The notes under the pieces: generated by a model
Databases searched by the model: none
Told to the model about the DNA's origin: nothing
Seen by the model: only the letters and a program-made list of their open reading frames with translations
Part shown: positions 54,532 to 63,526 of the stretch, one piece after another
How the letters are laid out: each line of letters starts with the position of its first letter
Position numbering within the stretch: the stretch's first letter is position 1
Made by a program: the position numbers and the translations under genes
Assembly (NCBI RefSeq): GCF_024362695.1
Contig: NC_065419.1
Coordinates: 12,276,678-12,340,677 of the forward strand
Reading direction: 5' to 3'
Source of the DNA: Pectinophora gossypiella
Taxonomy: Eukaryota > Arthropoda > Insecta > Lepidoptera > Gelechiidae
Length of the DNA stretch: 64,000 nt

Positions 54532-57435
54532 TTAATCCCATGCATTCATATCTTCTAAATAATCACTAACTTTATAATAACCTTTTTTGTAAAGTTTTTG
54601 TTTAACTACTGTCTTAAAACAGTTGAAAGGCAAATTCTGAATGTCAATGGGAATCTTATTGTAAAAACGTATACATTGCCCCTTAAAAGATTTAGTAATC
54701 TTATGTAATCGACTGACTTGTAAAGCAAGTTTATTTTTATTCCTGGTATTAACAATGTGCCGATCGCTATTTTTTGCAAATAATCCTATATGTTTTTTTA
54801 CATATATTAAGTTTTCAAAGATATATTGTGATGCCAAAGTTAAAATATTAATTTCTTTAAATTTATTTCTAAGTGACATCTTGGGTCCCAATTTGTAAAT
54901 CGCCCGAATGGCTCGCTTTTGCAGAACAAAAATGCTGTTCATATCTGCAGCATGACCCCACAGCAAGATGCCGTACGACATTAGACTGTGGAAGTAGGCA
55001 AAATAAACTAATCGCGCGGTTTCTACATCGGTTATTAAACGAATTTTTTTGACCGCGAATGCTGCTGAGCTGAGCCTTTTGGACAACTTATCAATATGAG
55101 GACTCCATTGCAACTTAGCGTCCAAAGTAATTCCCAAAAATACAGCAGTATCCGTGAGGTCCAATTCCTTATTTTTTACAATAATAGAATCGAGGGGCCT
55201 ACTAACATTCGATAACGTAAAATAAACATATTTTGTTTTATTTTCATTAAGTAGCAGGTTGTTTACAGTAAACCAATCCACTACCTCTGAAATGGCGTTG
55301 TTTACATCGTCAAAGGAATCTTGTCGTCTCTTTACTTTAAAAAGTAAGGAGGTATCATCTGCAAACAGCACCACCTCATGTTTTACAAGACTAGGTAGGT
55401 CGTTTATGTAAACTAGGAATAGAAATGGACCTAGAATTGAGCCCTGCGGGACGCCTATAGTGACGTTAGATCCACACGATCTGCAGCCATGCACATCAAC
55501 CCTCTGAACGCGGCCACTAAGGTATGACTCCAAAAGAGCGATGGCATTATCAGTTATTCCATAGTGACGAAGTTTCGCGATCAAGATATCATGACAAACG
55601 CAATCGAAGGCTTTGGAAAGGTCGCAAAAGACACCAATAGCATCTTTGGACTCCTCCCAAGCCTGAAAAACATGATTTATTAACTCAACACCAGCATCGG
55701 TTGTTGAGCGACCCTTTGTGAAACCAAATTGTTTATTAGACATTAAATTGTTTAAATTGAAATGTTGAAGTAATTGCAGTAATAAAATTTTTTCAAATAT
55801 TTTACTAAGCGTGGGTAGTATAGATATTGGTCTAAAATTAGTAGGGTCAGAAGTACTACCAGCTTTAAACAATGGAATGACTTTACTGTGCTTCATTAAA
55901 TCTGGAAACACACCATTGTCTACACATTTATTAAATATACATGATAGATAGGGAGCTATGCAATCAATCACGGAGTTAATGACTTTAACAGAGAGACCAT
56001 GAAGATCTGCAGTCTTTTTGATTTCTAAAGATTTAAAAGCTCTTAAGACGTCCCTAGGACTCACGTGTGTAAATGTTAGTTTATCTACTTTGGACGTATC
56101 TATGTGCTCCCTTACAAGTGATTGAGCGAGTGCAGGAGATGACTTCAAGTCCTTGGTAGTCGAAAATGGAATGTCAGTAAAGAATTTTTCAAAAGCTTCA
56201 GCAACTTGCTTATCATTTGTGAGTAGTTTACCGTCAATTTGTAATTGATACTCGAGATCGCGTGCTTTGACTTTTCCAGTTTCGCTATTAATAACTTTCC
56301 AAGTCATTTTAATAATATCTGAGCTACCTTTAATTTTACTGCTAACAAACATTGCCTTCGCGGTAACGCAAACACGTTTGAAAACTTTTGAATACTGTTT
56401 TACATAGTCGTGAAAAGCTACGCTATGATTGTATGTTCTTTCTTCGTAAAGTTCATACAACCTGTTTCTACTCTTATAAATTCCTACCGTCGCCCAGTCA
56501 CTAAAAATTGGTGTGTCTGCTTTCTTAATTGTTTTTGCCTTAAATACTTTATTAAATTCCGATTTTGTTAGATTAAATAGGGAGTTATATAACAAATTTG
56601 GGTCATCACAGTAAGGAAGTTCTGGTAATTTGTTTGACATATTATCTTTGAATTGTTCTAAACGACTACTTGATATGGGATTGCATGTAACATCCTTTTT
56701 CAGTGAGCGGTCAACAAATAAGTTGAAAGATATTTGTTGACCACAGTGATCTGACTTTAATTTATTAATTATTAATTTATCACAAGGTTCTAAGTTACTA
56801 AAAATATTATCGATACATTTCGCGGACTGTGACGTGATTCGGGTTGGTTCTGAAAAAAGATTTACAAGATTATAACACAGAAATAAAGATTTGAATGTAG
56901 TACTTAATGAGCAATTTTCCAGAATATCAATATTAAAATCACCGCAGACGATAACATGTTTGCTTTTATTACATAATTTGCATAAAGCTTCATCAATAAC
57001 TTTCTCAAATAGATCATAAGATGAAGCGGGGGGTCTGTATACGCTCAATACAATAAGCCGGCTGAGTTCAATACAGGCTAGCTCAACAGTTCGCTCAACT
57101 GAGAGACTTACAATATCCGTTCGTTCCTTATATTTTAAACAATTACGTACTAATATTAATGAACCGCCACGGATAGCCGTCTCCCTGCTGTACGAGCTGG
57201 CAACCTGGTGATTATTGAAGCAAACGAACTCATGTTTTTTTAGCCAATGTTCAGTTACGCACATAATATCAACACAATTACTGTTTAAAAAAAGTTCAAT
57301 TTCAAGTTCCTTGCCCAATATTCCTTGTATGTTTTGGTGTACCAGGTTGATTACATTTGTATTTTTCTTATTGCATTTTATATTTAATATGTCCTCATTT
57401 AACTTACTACAGCCAAAGTTTTTCTCTGTTGTCAT
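54532..57435 (-). CDS. LINE ORF2: endonuclease and reverse transcriptase
   Basis: 967 residues without interruption. The N-terminal AP-endonuclease-like domain (about 28-235) has QN in HQNIQGI, the catalytic E in TEHWL (61-65), VYRPP near 132-136, GDFNID at 165-170 and SDH at 228-230. The reverse transcriptase (roughly 460-740) shows KVIPLFKAG, NFRPISILP, QFGF-x-K-G-R-S-T, FCDLSKAFDCVCHD, GVPQGSILGPFLFL and the catalytic FADD at 691-694. A C-terminal domain follows (LLWGHAADMNSIFVLQKRAI, then a charged end). This is the layout of the CR1/jockey group; the exact clade is not decided here. Such a protein nicks target DNA and copies its own RNA into it. All catalytic motifs look intact. Confidence 0.95.
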   Translation of the reverse strand: MTTEKNFGCSKLNEDILNIKCNKKNTNVINLVHQNIQGILGKELEIELFLNSNCVDIMCVTEHWLKKHEFVCFNNHQVASSYSRETAIRGGSLILVRNCLKYKERTDIVSLSVERTVELACIELSRLIVLSVYRPPASSYDLFEKVIDEALCKLCNKSKHVIVCGDFNIDILENCSLSTTFKSLFLCYNLVNLFSEPTRITSQSAKCIDNIFSNLEPCDKLIINKLKSDHCGQQISFNLFVDRSLKKDVTCNPISSSRLEQFKDNMSNKLPELPYCDDPNLLYNSLFNLTKSEFNKVFKAKTIKKADTPIFSDWATVGIYKSRNRLYELYEERTYNHSVAFHDYVKQYSKVFKRVCVTAKAMFVSSKIKGSSDIIKMTWKVINSETGKVKARDLEYQLQIDGKLLTNDKQVAEAFEKFFTDIPFSTTKDLKSSPALAQSLVREHIDTSKVDKLTFTHVSPRDVLRAFKSLEIKKTADLHGLSVKVINSVIDCIAPYLSCIFNKCVDNGVFPDLMKHSKVIPLFKAGSTSDPTNFRPISILPTLSKIFEKILLLQLLQHFNLNNLMSNKQFGFTKGRSTTDAGVELINHVFQAWEESKDAIGVFCDLSKAFDCVCHDILIAKLRHYGITDNAIALLESYLSGRVQRVDVHGCRSCGSNVTIGVPQGSILGPFLFLVYINDLPSLVKHEVVLFADDTSLLFKVKRRQDSFDDVNNAISEVVDWFTVNNLLLNENKTKYVYFTLSNVSRPLDSIIVKNKELDLTDTAVFLGITLDAKLQWSPHIDKLSKRLSSAAFAVKKIRLITDVETARLVYFAYFHSLMSYGILLWGHAADMNSIFVLQKRAIRAIYKLGPKMSLRNKFKEINILTLASQYIFENLIYVKKHIGLFAKNSDRHIVNTRNKNKLALQVSRLHKITKSFKGQCIRFYNKIPIDIQNLPFNCFKTVVKQKLYKKGYYKVSDYLEDMNAWD

Positions 57436-57440
57436 TAAAT

Positions 57441-58988
57441 TTAATTTAAATTACAAATGTCAGAAATAAAAATAGGCTGCTCAATAGGAGCAGACGCGTT
57501 AAAAGCCAACGAATTGGCTGATTCTAATGTAAAAAAAAAGGATAGCGACTTCGCTATTTGTCTTTTGTAAAAGTTAGATAGATAGTAATATCTACCTTTG
57601 GTCAAATAAAAATTCCTAACATAGGAATTCGTATCAATGAACTGAAATTTATTATAATAATCGCATACTAAAGTATGCAATGTCAGGTTTAGATCATGCC
57701 TAAACTTATTTTCGGAATTAAGCTGACTTTGGCTGAAAGGCAATGCAAACAAAATCACTTGTTCTACATTCGGTAGGCTGTTAAGTAAGGAAATATAATG
57801 GGAAAGTAGTTCTTTGTTCGCGTTACCTCTCCTACCGGCCAAGATTATGATTGTACTATTTTTCGAGAATTTATAAGAAATTATTCTTTTTAAAATGTCT
57901 AAATAGGAGGCACCCGGCATACAATTATTAATTACTGCCCGCCTCAAGAAATGGCTAAGTTGTAAACCCATTGTTTTGCCAATTTCGTCACTAAACATAA
58001 TAATATTTTGCGCTTTGTTTACCGGCGCGGGCGCCGCCTGCCCGGTCGCCGACGAGAAGGACGTATTATTGTCATTAACAATTGGTGTGAGGAGCAAGTC
58101 CTGCGCCGCCGGTACCAGCTGATGGGCCGGCGCGGGCGCGGACAGCGGGGAGGACTCGGAAACACGAGCAGGCCGCTCAGTCTGCGAGGATGAATGATTG
58201 CAACTATACTGACGATTAATTAGTGAATCGAAGCGTTCCGCGTTGTGAAAACTCAAATTCACTAACTTATCAGCGGCCAGCTCGTGCTTTCGAATAGTTT
58301 TCTGAGCTACTTCGTAGTCCAGTGTCATATTTTCTAAGGATTTTGTCAGTTTTTTTATCTGTGCCTGGAGCTGATCAATTTCACACTCATATTTTTTTGT
58401 TTGGTTTTCTAACGTTACGGTACAAGTATTAATTTCGTTCAATAGATGTTGCCCCGTATTAAACAAGTGGTGGTGTGAAGTTGATGCTTGTGGTGAGTCA
58501 CAAGTGAGGTTACTCTTTGAACACAACACCTCGTGAGATGGGGTGGCGGCAGGGACCAAGTCAGGTGAGTCTGTGATCAGCTCGTCAAACAGCGATTGTG
58601 TCCGAGACGTTTTAGAAGTACTGTCCGCGAGTTCAAAGTCCGATATTTGTTTATGCGCGTCGCGCAGCTCGCGTTCCAGAACAACGGTGCGCTTGAGGGC
58701 GGTCTCAAACTCATCGCAGCTCCGGTCAAACACATGCACCGTTCTTTGTAGCTGGTCATTTTGGTCTTCCACATCATTTAAACGCTGATGTAAAGCCGCC
58801 ATCTCACTCTTTAATTGTTTATTTTGTTCTAGTATGACTAATACCTCCTTCTCGCTATCCTCTCTCTCTGATAGTAGCTGCTCACATAACGCTTTAGAAT
58901 TCTTAAGTTCTAGTAAAGTCAGCTTTAATTGATCTTCTAGCTTACGAGCTGCCACACTGCGAGTAGTCATAGAAGACATAGTACTCAT
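57441..58988 (-). CDS. LINE ORF1: coiled-coil protein with a C-terminal esterase-like domain
   Basis: 515 residues. Residues about 15-115 are strongly heptad-like (KLEDQLKLTLLELKNSKALC, ALHQRLNDVEDQNDQLQRTV), and a second coiled coil lies around 180-240 (NQTKKYECEIDQLQAQIKKL). A low-complexity proline/alanine stretch follows. The C-terminal 190 residues (from NIIMFSDEIGKTMG) have the hydrophobic-beta and helix rhythm of the SGNH-type esterase domain known in ORF1 of some CR1-group LINEs, with SDE in place of the GDS motif and GRRGN at the position of the second block. No zinc knuckle is seen. It is probably an RNA-binding, particle-forming partner of ORF2. The esterase assignment is inference. 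Confidence 0.85.
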   Translation of the reverse strand: MSTMSSMTTRSVAARKLEDQLKLTLLELKNSKALCEQLLSEREDSEKEVLVILEQNKQLKSEMAALHQRLNDVEDQNDQLQRTVHVFDRSCDEFETALKRTVVLERELRDAHKQISDFELADSTSKTSRTQSLFDELITDSPDLVPAATPSHEVLCSKSNLTCDSPQASTSHHHLFNTGQHLLNEINTCTVTLENQTKKYECEIDQLQAQIKKLTKSLENMTLDYEVAQKTIRKHELAADKLVNLSFHNAERFDSLINRQYSCNHSSSQTERPARVSESSPLSAPAPAHQLVPAAQDLLLTPIVNDNNTSFSSATGQAAPAPVNKAQNIIMFSDEIGKTMGLQLSHFLRRAVINNCMPGASYLDILKRIISYKFSKNSTIIILAGRRGNANKELLSHYISLLNSLPNVEQVILFALPFSQSQLNSENKFRHDLNLTLHTLVCDYYNKFQFIDTNSYVRNFYLTKGRYYYLSNFYKRQIAKSLSFFFTLESANSLAFNASAPIEQPIFISDICNLN

Positions 58989-59363
58989 AGTGTTTTAGAG
59001 GCAACAAAAAGAAAAGAAAACGTGTCAGTGAGAAGCCACCAAAGAAAGAGTGGTAGTTACTTACAATTTTGATAATCGTTATTCTTTAATAAGTATTTAA
59101 AATGCACTATAGATTCCGAAAAGATTACGCACTTTTGAGTTTGTAACGGTTTAACTGACACAAAGACACTTATCACAATTTAAACGCTTTTTAGCACTTA
59201 TAACCACACAAATTTATACAATATTGTTAAAATATGATAAGAATATTATGACGAAATTGGTTTTTTATGAATTTATATACGATAAATTAATTTAAATAAT
59301 TAAAAACTACGAGAGCTAATTTGTTTACAACTTAACCGTAGGGTTGCCAGAGCAAAAAGAAGT

Positions 59364-59492
59364 AGCCTGTGGTGTGTATTGAGGGCAATTCTAGTACAAG
59401 ACAGGTCTTAAGAACAATCGTTAATCAGCAACGAGGAACGAAACATGATCGTCACCTCGCTTCGAGGGAAGGCAGGTGACCATGGGCATAAG
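59364..59492 (+). pseudogene. Decayed second copy of transporter exon 6 (3' part)
   Basis: 43 codons align without gaps to the end of exon 6 (53856-53984): SLWCVLRAILVQDRS, stop, EQSLISNEERNMIVTSLRGK, then AGDHGHK and GTTTGA. 31 of 43 codon positions encode the same residue, counted by eye. One in-frame TAA and the loss of the 5' part and acceptor (where the LINE begins) make it non-functional as an exon. It implies a past duplication of the exon 6 region. Confidence 0.85.
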
Positions 59493-59584
59493 GTTTGACA
59501 TTTACGCCTTAATTCGTGTTGTGGGAGACCCCAGAGCAGGATTCGCCGCCAAAGGATGTTTTTCAGGGTACCGAACTGAGCATA

Positions 59585-59800
59585 GTACCCCGCTAGATTT
59601 TTTTTTTGACGTGACTTACTGTAGATTTGCCGCACATGGCATTAACTACTTGGCCGGACAAATGGGGAGTGCTGAAGGCTCTCACCCGGTACAACGTACC
59701 TCGGCTCAGGGCGTCGTCTGAGAGGAAAAATATTTCGATAGCGATAAGCGCTGATTGAGGGAAATCGTCGACCACGCCGGTGGGGTCGGTATCGGGGTCC
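59585..59800 (-). repeat. Dispersed retroelement (GGCCAAGTAGTTAATGCCAT), inverted longer copy
   Basis: On the plus strand: a T-run, GACGTGACTTACTGTAGATT, GCATTAACTACTTGGCCGG, GCTGAAGGCTCTCACCCGGT, then GGAAATCGTCGACCACGCCG. It matches 51040-51262 in reverse. Confidence 0.55.
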
Positions 59801-60148
59801 TGAAATGTTCGGTGTCGCGAGCTGGTCAGCTGCCTCCATGGCTAAAGTAATCGGGTAACCCCGCTAGTCACAGGTTGGTAGTGTGACTAGGGATCGACGA
59901 TCTAACGGTGTCATATGCGTCTCGCTGTGTAAACTTTGATATCGCGTTTCACGACTGCATTATTTAATGCGGCGCCATCTGTTACATGTGGGCGGAACTA
60001 GCTGGCTAGCTGGGTCCGCCACAAAGTTATTCGTGATGAAAATTGTCATTGAGGTTTCTTTTGAGTCAGGAAAGGGCATAGGACATTAATCACCCAAAAA
60101 TCGGCGTCGAAGGTAAAACAATACAATTTGTCTTATTGGTTTAAACAG

Positions 60149-60298
60149 AAGCTGCCAGTTCCGTGGAAGGCGGTACTGACATCTCCGCCGTTCCTGGCCA
60201 TTCTGGTGGCGCATGCGTGCTCCAACTGGGGCTGGTACATGCTGCTCATAGAGCTGCCCTTCTACATGAAGCAGGTGCTCAAGTTCAACATGACTGAG
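60149..60298 (+). CDS. SLC17-type transporter, exon 7
   Basis: Encodes KLPVPWKAVLTSPPFLAILV then AHACSNWGWYMLLIELPFYM and KQVLKFNMTE. P-W-K-x-x-L-T-S-x-P and H-x-C-x-N-W-G-x-Y-x-L-L-x-E-L-P-x-Y-M are textbook SLC17 helix 7. Acceptor TTTAAACAG, donor GTAAGA, exactly 50 codons. Confidence 0.96.
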
Positions 60299-60503
60299 GT
60301 AAGATTGTTGCTGAAATATATTCGTAATAATTAAAAAAAAATCCGTGCTAGCCCAGTCCCGAGGACGCGTGACTGTATGGTCATTGTTATACATTGTATG
60401 GTCACGGGTTCGAAATTGGGGTGGAGGAGCATATTACACCACACTCACAGGGAACCCCCCTGTCGCGCTTATGAAAGTAAACAGCATATAATAAACAGCA
60501 TAT

Positions 60504-60808
60504 ACGAGTACACGTCCCATTGCTGGGCACAGGCCTCGAGGGGGTACGGAGCATACTCCACCACGCAGCTCCACTGCGGGTTGGTGGAGGTGTTTTTACG
60601 GCTAACAGCCGGAACCAACGGCTTAACGTGCCCTCCGAAGCACGGAATCGTCTTACTTTTTCGGACAATCAGGTGATTCAAGCCTGAAAAGTCCTTACCA
60701 AACAAAGGACAGTCTCATAAAGTGATTTCGACAATGTCCCCATTGGGAATCGAACCCGGACCTCCAGATCGTGAGCCTAATGCTCTAACCACTAGACCAC
60801 GGAGGCTG
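60504..60808 (-). mobile_element. SINE family A, copy 4
   Basis: Minus-strand copy from CACGTCCCATTGCTGGGC to ACCACGGAGGCTG. The first 15 bases of its head are repeated at 60811-60827 (CGACCACGGAGACTGTT), a small tandem duplication. Located in intron 7 of the transporter. Confidence 0.9.
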
Positions 60809-60825
60809 TTCGACCACGGAGACTG

Positions 60826-60897
60826 TTGCACACAAATGTCAAATTGCAATATTGCTTTTTTATAATATGAATTGGTTTGATGTGGCCTTTTTAACCT
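60826..60897. mobile_element. Right half of the AAAAAGGCCACATCGAAGCA MITE, beside an acceptor
   Basis: AAATGTCAAATTGCAATATT...GATGTGGCCTTTTTAACC. It ends about 32 bp before exon 8, so the branch region of that intron probably lies in or next to repeat sequence. Confidence 0.7.
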
Positions 60898-60929
60898 GTA
60901 GTTTGTACCTACTGTGTTTTGTTTTTCAG

Positions 60930-61062
60930 AATGCAGTAACAACAGCGCTACCGTTCCTGTCCCTATGGATCTTCAGCATCGGACTCAGCAGGACCCTAGA
61001 CTGGCTGCGCAGTAAGGGACGCATCACTACCACCACAGCGCGGAAGATAGGGACTTTGTTTG
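60930..61062 (+). CDS. SLC17-type transporter, exon 8
   Basis: Encodes NAVTTALPFLSLWIFSIGLS then RTLDWLRSKGRITTTTARKI and GTLFG. A-L-P-x-L-x-x-W-x-x-S (helix 8) and the D-x-L-R..G-x-x-T-x-T-x-x-R-K cytoplasmic loop are SLC17 features. Acceptor GTTTTTCAG, donor GTAAGT. Confidence 0.95.
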
Positions 61063-61065
61063 GTA

Positions 61066-61150
61066 AGTTATTTATAAACTCACGCCCGTAATCCCTAATG
61101 GGGTTGGCAGAGCCACAAGTAATCAAAGACAACTTGCAGCCGCTGTTGAT
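61066..61150 (-). repeat. Family D 3'-end fragment
   Basis: TAAACTCACGCCCGTAATCC then GCAGAGCCACAAGTAATCAA, starting 4 bp after the exon 8 donor. It may include the last bases of the splice site region. Confidence 0.65.
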
Positions 61151-61179
61151 AATAGTCTTCATATGAGTATACGGTCAAC

Positions 61180-61504
61180 GACCTCCGTGGTCCAGTGGTT
61201 GAGCGTTGGCCTCACGATCCGGAGGTCCCGTGTTCGATTCCCGGTGGGGAAATATCACAAAAATGACTTTGTGGTCCCTAGTTTGGTTAGGACATTACTG
61301 GCTGATCACCAGATTATCCGAAAGTAAGATGATCCGTGCTTCAGAAGACACGTTAAGCCGTTGGTCCCGGTTACTACTTACTGATGTAAGTATGTAGTCG
61401 TTACATGAGCCATGTCAGGGGCCTTTGGCGGCTCAATAATAACCCTGATACCATGGTGGATGAGGTTGGTACTCCACCTCACAACCCACACGATAGAAGA
61501 AGAG
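61180..61504 (+). mobile_element. SINE family B, copy 10
   Basis: Near full-length: GACCTCCGTGGTCCAGTGGT head, central block, TACTTACTGATGTAAGTATG, end CACACGATAGAAGAAGAG. It ends 36 bp before exon 9 and, with the preceding fragment, makes up most of intron 8 (61063-61539). Confidence 0.92.
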
Positions 61505-61539
61505 TATCAGCAGTGGGACTTTATGTTGTTTTATTCCAG

Positions 61540-61695
61540 CGTCAGCGGTCCCAGCTGCATGTCTGCTGGCACTGTGCTACATCGGCTGCAACCGTGGCGC
61601 GGCGGTGGCGCTCATGGCCATCGGAGTCACCTGCATCGGCGGCATGTTCTGCGGGTTCCTCTCAAATCACATCGACATCGCGCCCAACTTCGCAG
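61540..61695 (+). CDS. SLC17-type transporter, exon 9 (last exon in the window)
   Basis: Encodes SAVPAACLLALCYIGCNRGA then AVALMAIGVTCIGGMFCGFL and SNHIDIAPNFAG: helices 9-10 with the conserved S-N-H-x-D-I-A-P-N-F-A-G. In the family this is followed by a T-L-x-x-x-x-N segment, which is not found before 64000. Acceptor TTATTCCAG, donor GTCAGT. Confidence 0.95.
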
Positions 61696-61712
61696 GTCAG
61701 TTAATCCTTACA

Positions 61713-61778
61713 ATTTTCTAAGTAATACCCTGTATATGTTATACAGGGTGTTACATAATAATATGTTACTTAGAAAAT
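61713..61778. repeat. Inverted repeat 18 bp after the exon 9 donor
   Basis: ATTTTCTAAGTAA (61713-61725) mirrors TTACTTAGAAAAT (61766-61778), with an inner ACCCTGTAT and ATACAGGGT pair. Probably a tiny MITE. Confidence 0.65.
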
Positions 61779-61799
61779 ACTATGCACAAAAAAATACAA

Positions 61800-62700
61800 A
61801 AAATAAAAAATAATACTATTGTTAATGTGTCTATGGTCTCCCAACTAATAATTGTACTGTGAATGGAAGGCCTTATATTATTTAATGTTTTTTTGACACT
61901 GGCAATGCCTTCGGGGACTAGAGACGAATTGCTCAGAACAATAACTAAAGCATAGAAGGAAGGCTAAAATAGCAACAGAACTCTATAATTCTGCTCTACT
62001 TTATCTTACGGAACCGGCGTAATGTTAGACAAAGACGCATATACAAAAATTGTTTCGTAATTTCGTAGGTTGTCACAAGTTTTTCATTGCCTAGTGTTGG
62101 GTTTCACTTTAGTAATATGTCGATAAAATTAAATTTACTTACAATTAATGTCGATAAATTTTTTTTACAAGATTTCTTTTTGTAGGATGCAATTATCTTC
62201 TTCTTGATGAAAGGAGACTCTGTCTCTGATAGGTAAGTATCTAACCATTTTTGGATTATATTGTCTGGTTTATATTAGTTTGGAGCTGCAGCTCACATTC
62301 AGGAAGGAAAGAAAATAGCCAACTGTTATCGTTTCATCGGTAAGTATTTTGTAATATTCGAATTTATTTATGATGTCATCCGCCGTGCACTGGTGTCGAT
62401 CGACGTGCCGTGCAAATTGGAACCGCCGCCGCCGGGTCTAAGCCGCACAGACGGTAAGAGGCCCGATGGGGTCACGCCATAGACATAGAAAAGAGTATGG
62501 ACTGGAAATACCTACAGAAAAAACGTGCCACTCTGTAAACATAAAATGGCGGTCTTTACTAGGGCTACAAGCTGTTTCAATACTAGGATTACCATACTCG
62601 CACGTACTAGATATAGCATTATACTTAAAAAAATACGGCATACAAGTATTCATAAGAGAACAGAAAGGGAAAGTAAAAGGTAGGTAGGTGGTGTACTGTA
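61800..62700. other. Intron sequence with weak retroelement remnants
   Basis: Nothing resembling the missing SLC17 exons. The 73-codon open frame at 62466-62687 precedes a retroelement tail and is probably repeat-derived. Confidence 0.35.
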
Positions 62701-62719
62701 TCTTTCGTGCAAAACTTGT

Positions 62720-62765
62720 AAGTATTGTATGTTGCGTGCAATAAAGTATATTTGTATTTGTAAAG
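62720..62765 (+). repeat. Retroelement 3' tail
   Basis: GTGCAATAAAGTATATTTGT then ATTTGTAAAGG, like 34275 and 54150. Confidence 0.55.
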
Positions 62766-62984
62766 GAAGGTTTAGTCAAGATTTATCTAAGTCGCTTACA
62801 CAAATCTATAACATTCATTACATTCTTTATTGGGCGCAGTTCGTATCAACCTGGAGTGTTGGAGTAGGAGTAAATAAGAAAAGGAGGTAAAATGAAATAT
62901 AAATTAGATCGTAAATCTGTTCATTAGCAAGTATTTATTTCACACGTTATTAATTATGTACATTATATTTACAATAAATACAAA

Positions 62985-62990
62985 TTTATT
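62985..62990 (-). terminator. Polyadenylation signal of the THAP gene
   Basis: AATAAA on the minus strand, 51 bp after the stop codon at 63041. Confidence 0.6.
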
Positions 62991-63040
62991 AATTTCTAAA
63001 CAGTGTCAATTTGCTTAGAAACTGTCTTTGTGACACCCTG

Positions 63041-63136
63041 TCACATTGTTTTTTTTTTTTCATTAAGTCGTTTGATCTTGAGGCGGGACTTGTTCAGCTT
63101 TTCTTTTAAATTTTTCATCTCGTCTTCTTGAACTGA
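63041..63136 (-). CDS. THAP-domain gene, probable last exon (coiled coil)
   Basis: The acceptor TTTATTTCAG ends at 63137 (minus). The frame reads SVQEDEMKNLKEKLNKSRLK then IKRLNEKKKTM and a TGA. A short leucine-heptad helix at the C-terminus is common in THAP proteins, where it serves dimerisation. A small exon just upstream (about 63305-63328, minus, CRLDLHEK, donor GTATAT) would join in phase, but its acceptor is weak. Linked to the THAP exon by strand, distance and family habit. Confidence 0.55.
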   Translation of the reverse strand, partial: SVQEDEMKNLKEKLNKSRLKIKRLNEKKKTM

Positions 63137-63526
63137 CTGAAATAAAGTTTAATAATAATGTTAAAATAGTATATGTACAAAATAATCTATAAAAATAAAA
63201 GTAAAATATATCTGATTTAAGTGCATTGTGCAGCTGGTTGAATTATACACTCTATATATGTATATCATGTTAAAAATATAAAAAAAGAAAATTATTTGAT
63301 ATACCTTTTCATGTAAATCCAGTCGACACTTTTGGATTTAATATCTGAAATCAAAGATAATAATAATTTACTTATATAAAACGTGTACAACTCATAATTG
63401 TTTAGACATAAAACAACTACAGACTTAGTATATATATACTAAGTTTATTAAGTACATAATAATATGTAGTTGAATGATAGATAGTATAAACGTGTTGTGA
63501 TAACATGATACAAATATCTTATCTAT

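Larger units (their letters stand above)
54211..59363 (-). mobile_element. Full-length two-ORF LINE (CR1/jockey superfamily) in intron 6 of the transporter
   Basis: About 5.1 kb on the minus strand: a 5'UTR (58989 to about 59360), ORF1, a 5-nt gap, ORF2, a 3'UTR (54242-54531) and a 3' tail of AATTTTGAATTTGAATTT-like units (54211-54241 on the plus strand as CAAAATTCAAATTCAAATTC). Both frames are open, so the copy is young. The 5' edge is set by where homology to transporter exon 6 begins. No target duplication was identified. Confidence 0.88.

Noticed and set aside
8182..60705. Repeated 73-103 codon frames reading MFGKDFSGLNH or PCFGGHVKPLVPA
   Set aside because: These lie inside SINE A and C copies and recur only because the SINEs recur.
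62466..62687. 73-codon plus-strand open frame
   Set aside because: It precedes a known retroelement tail and lacks a match to the missing SLC17 exons; probably repeat sequence.
61696..62985. Search for the final exons of the SLC17-type gene
   Set aside because: No acceptor followed by an in-phase helix 11-12 sequence was seen; the gene is reported as incomplete.
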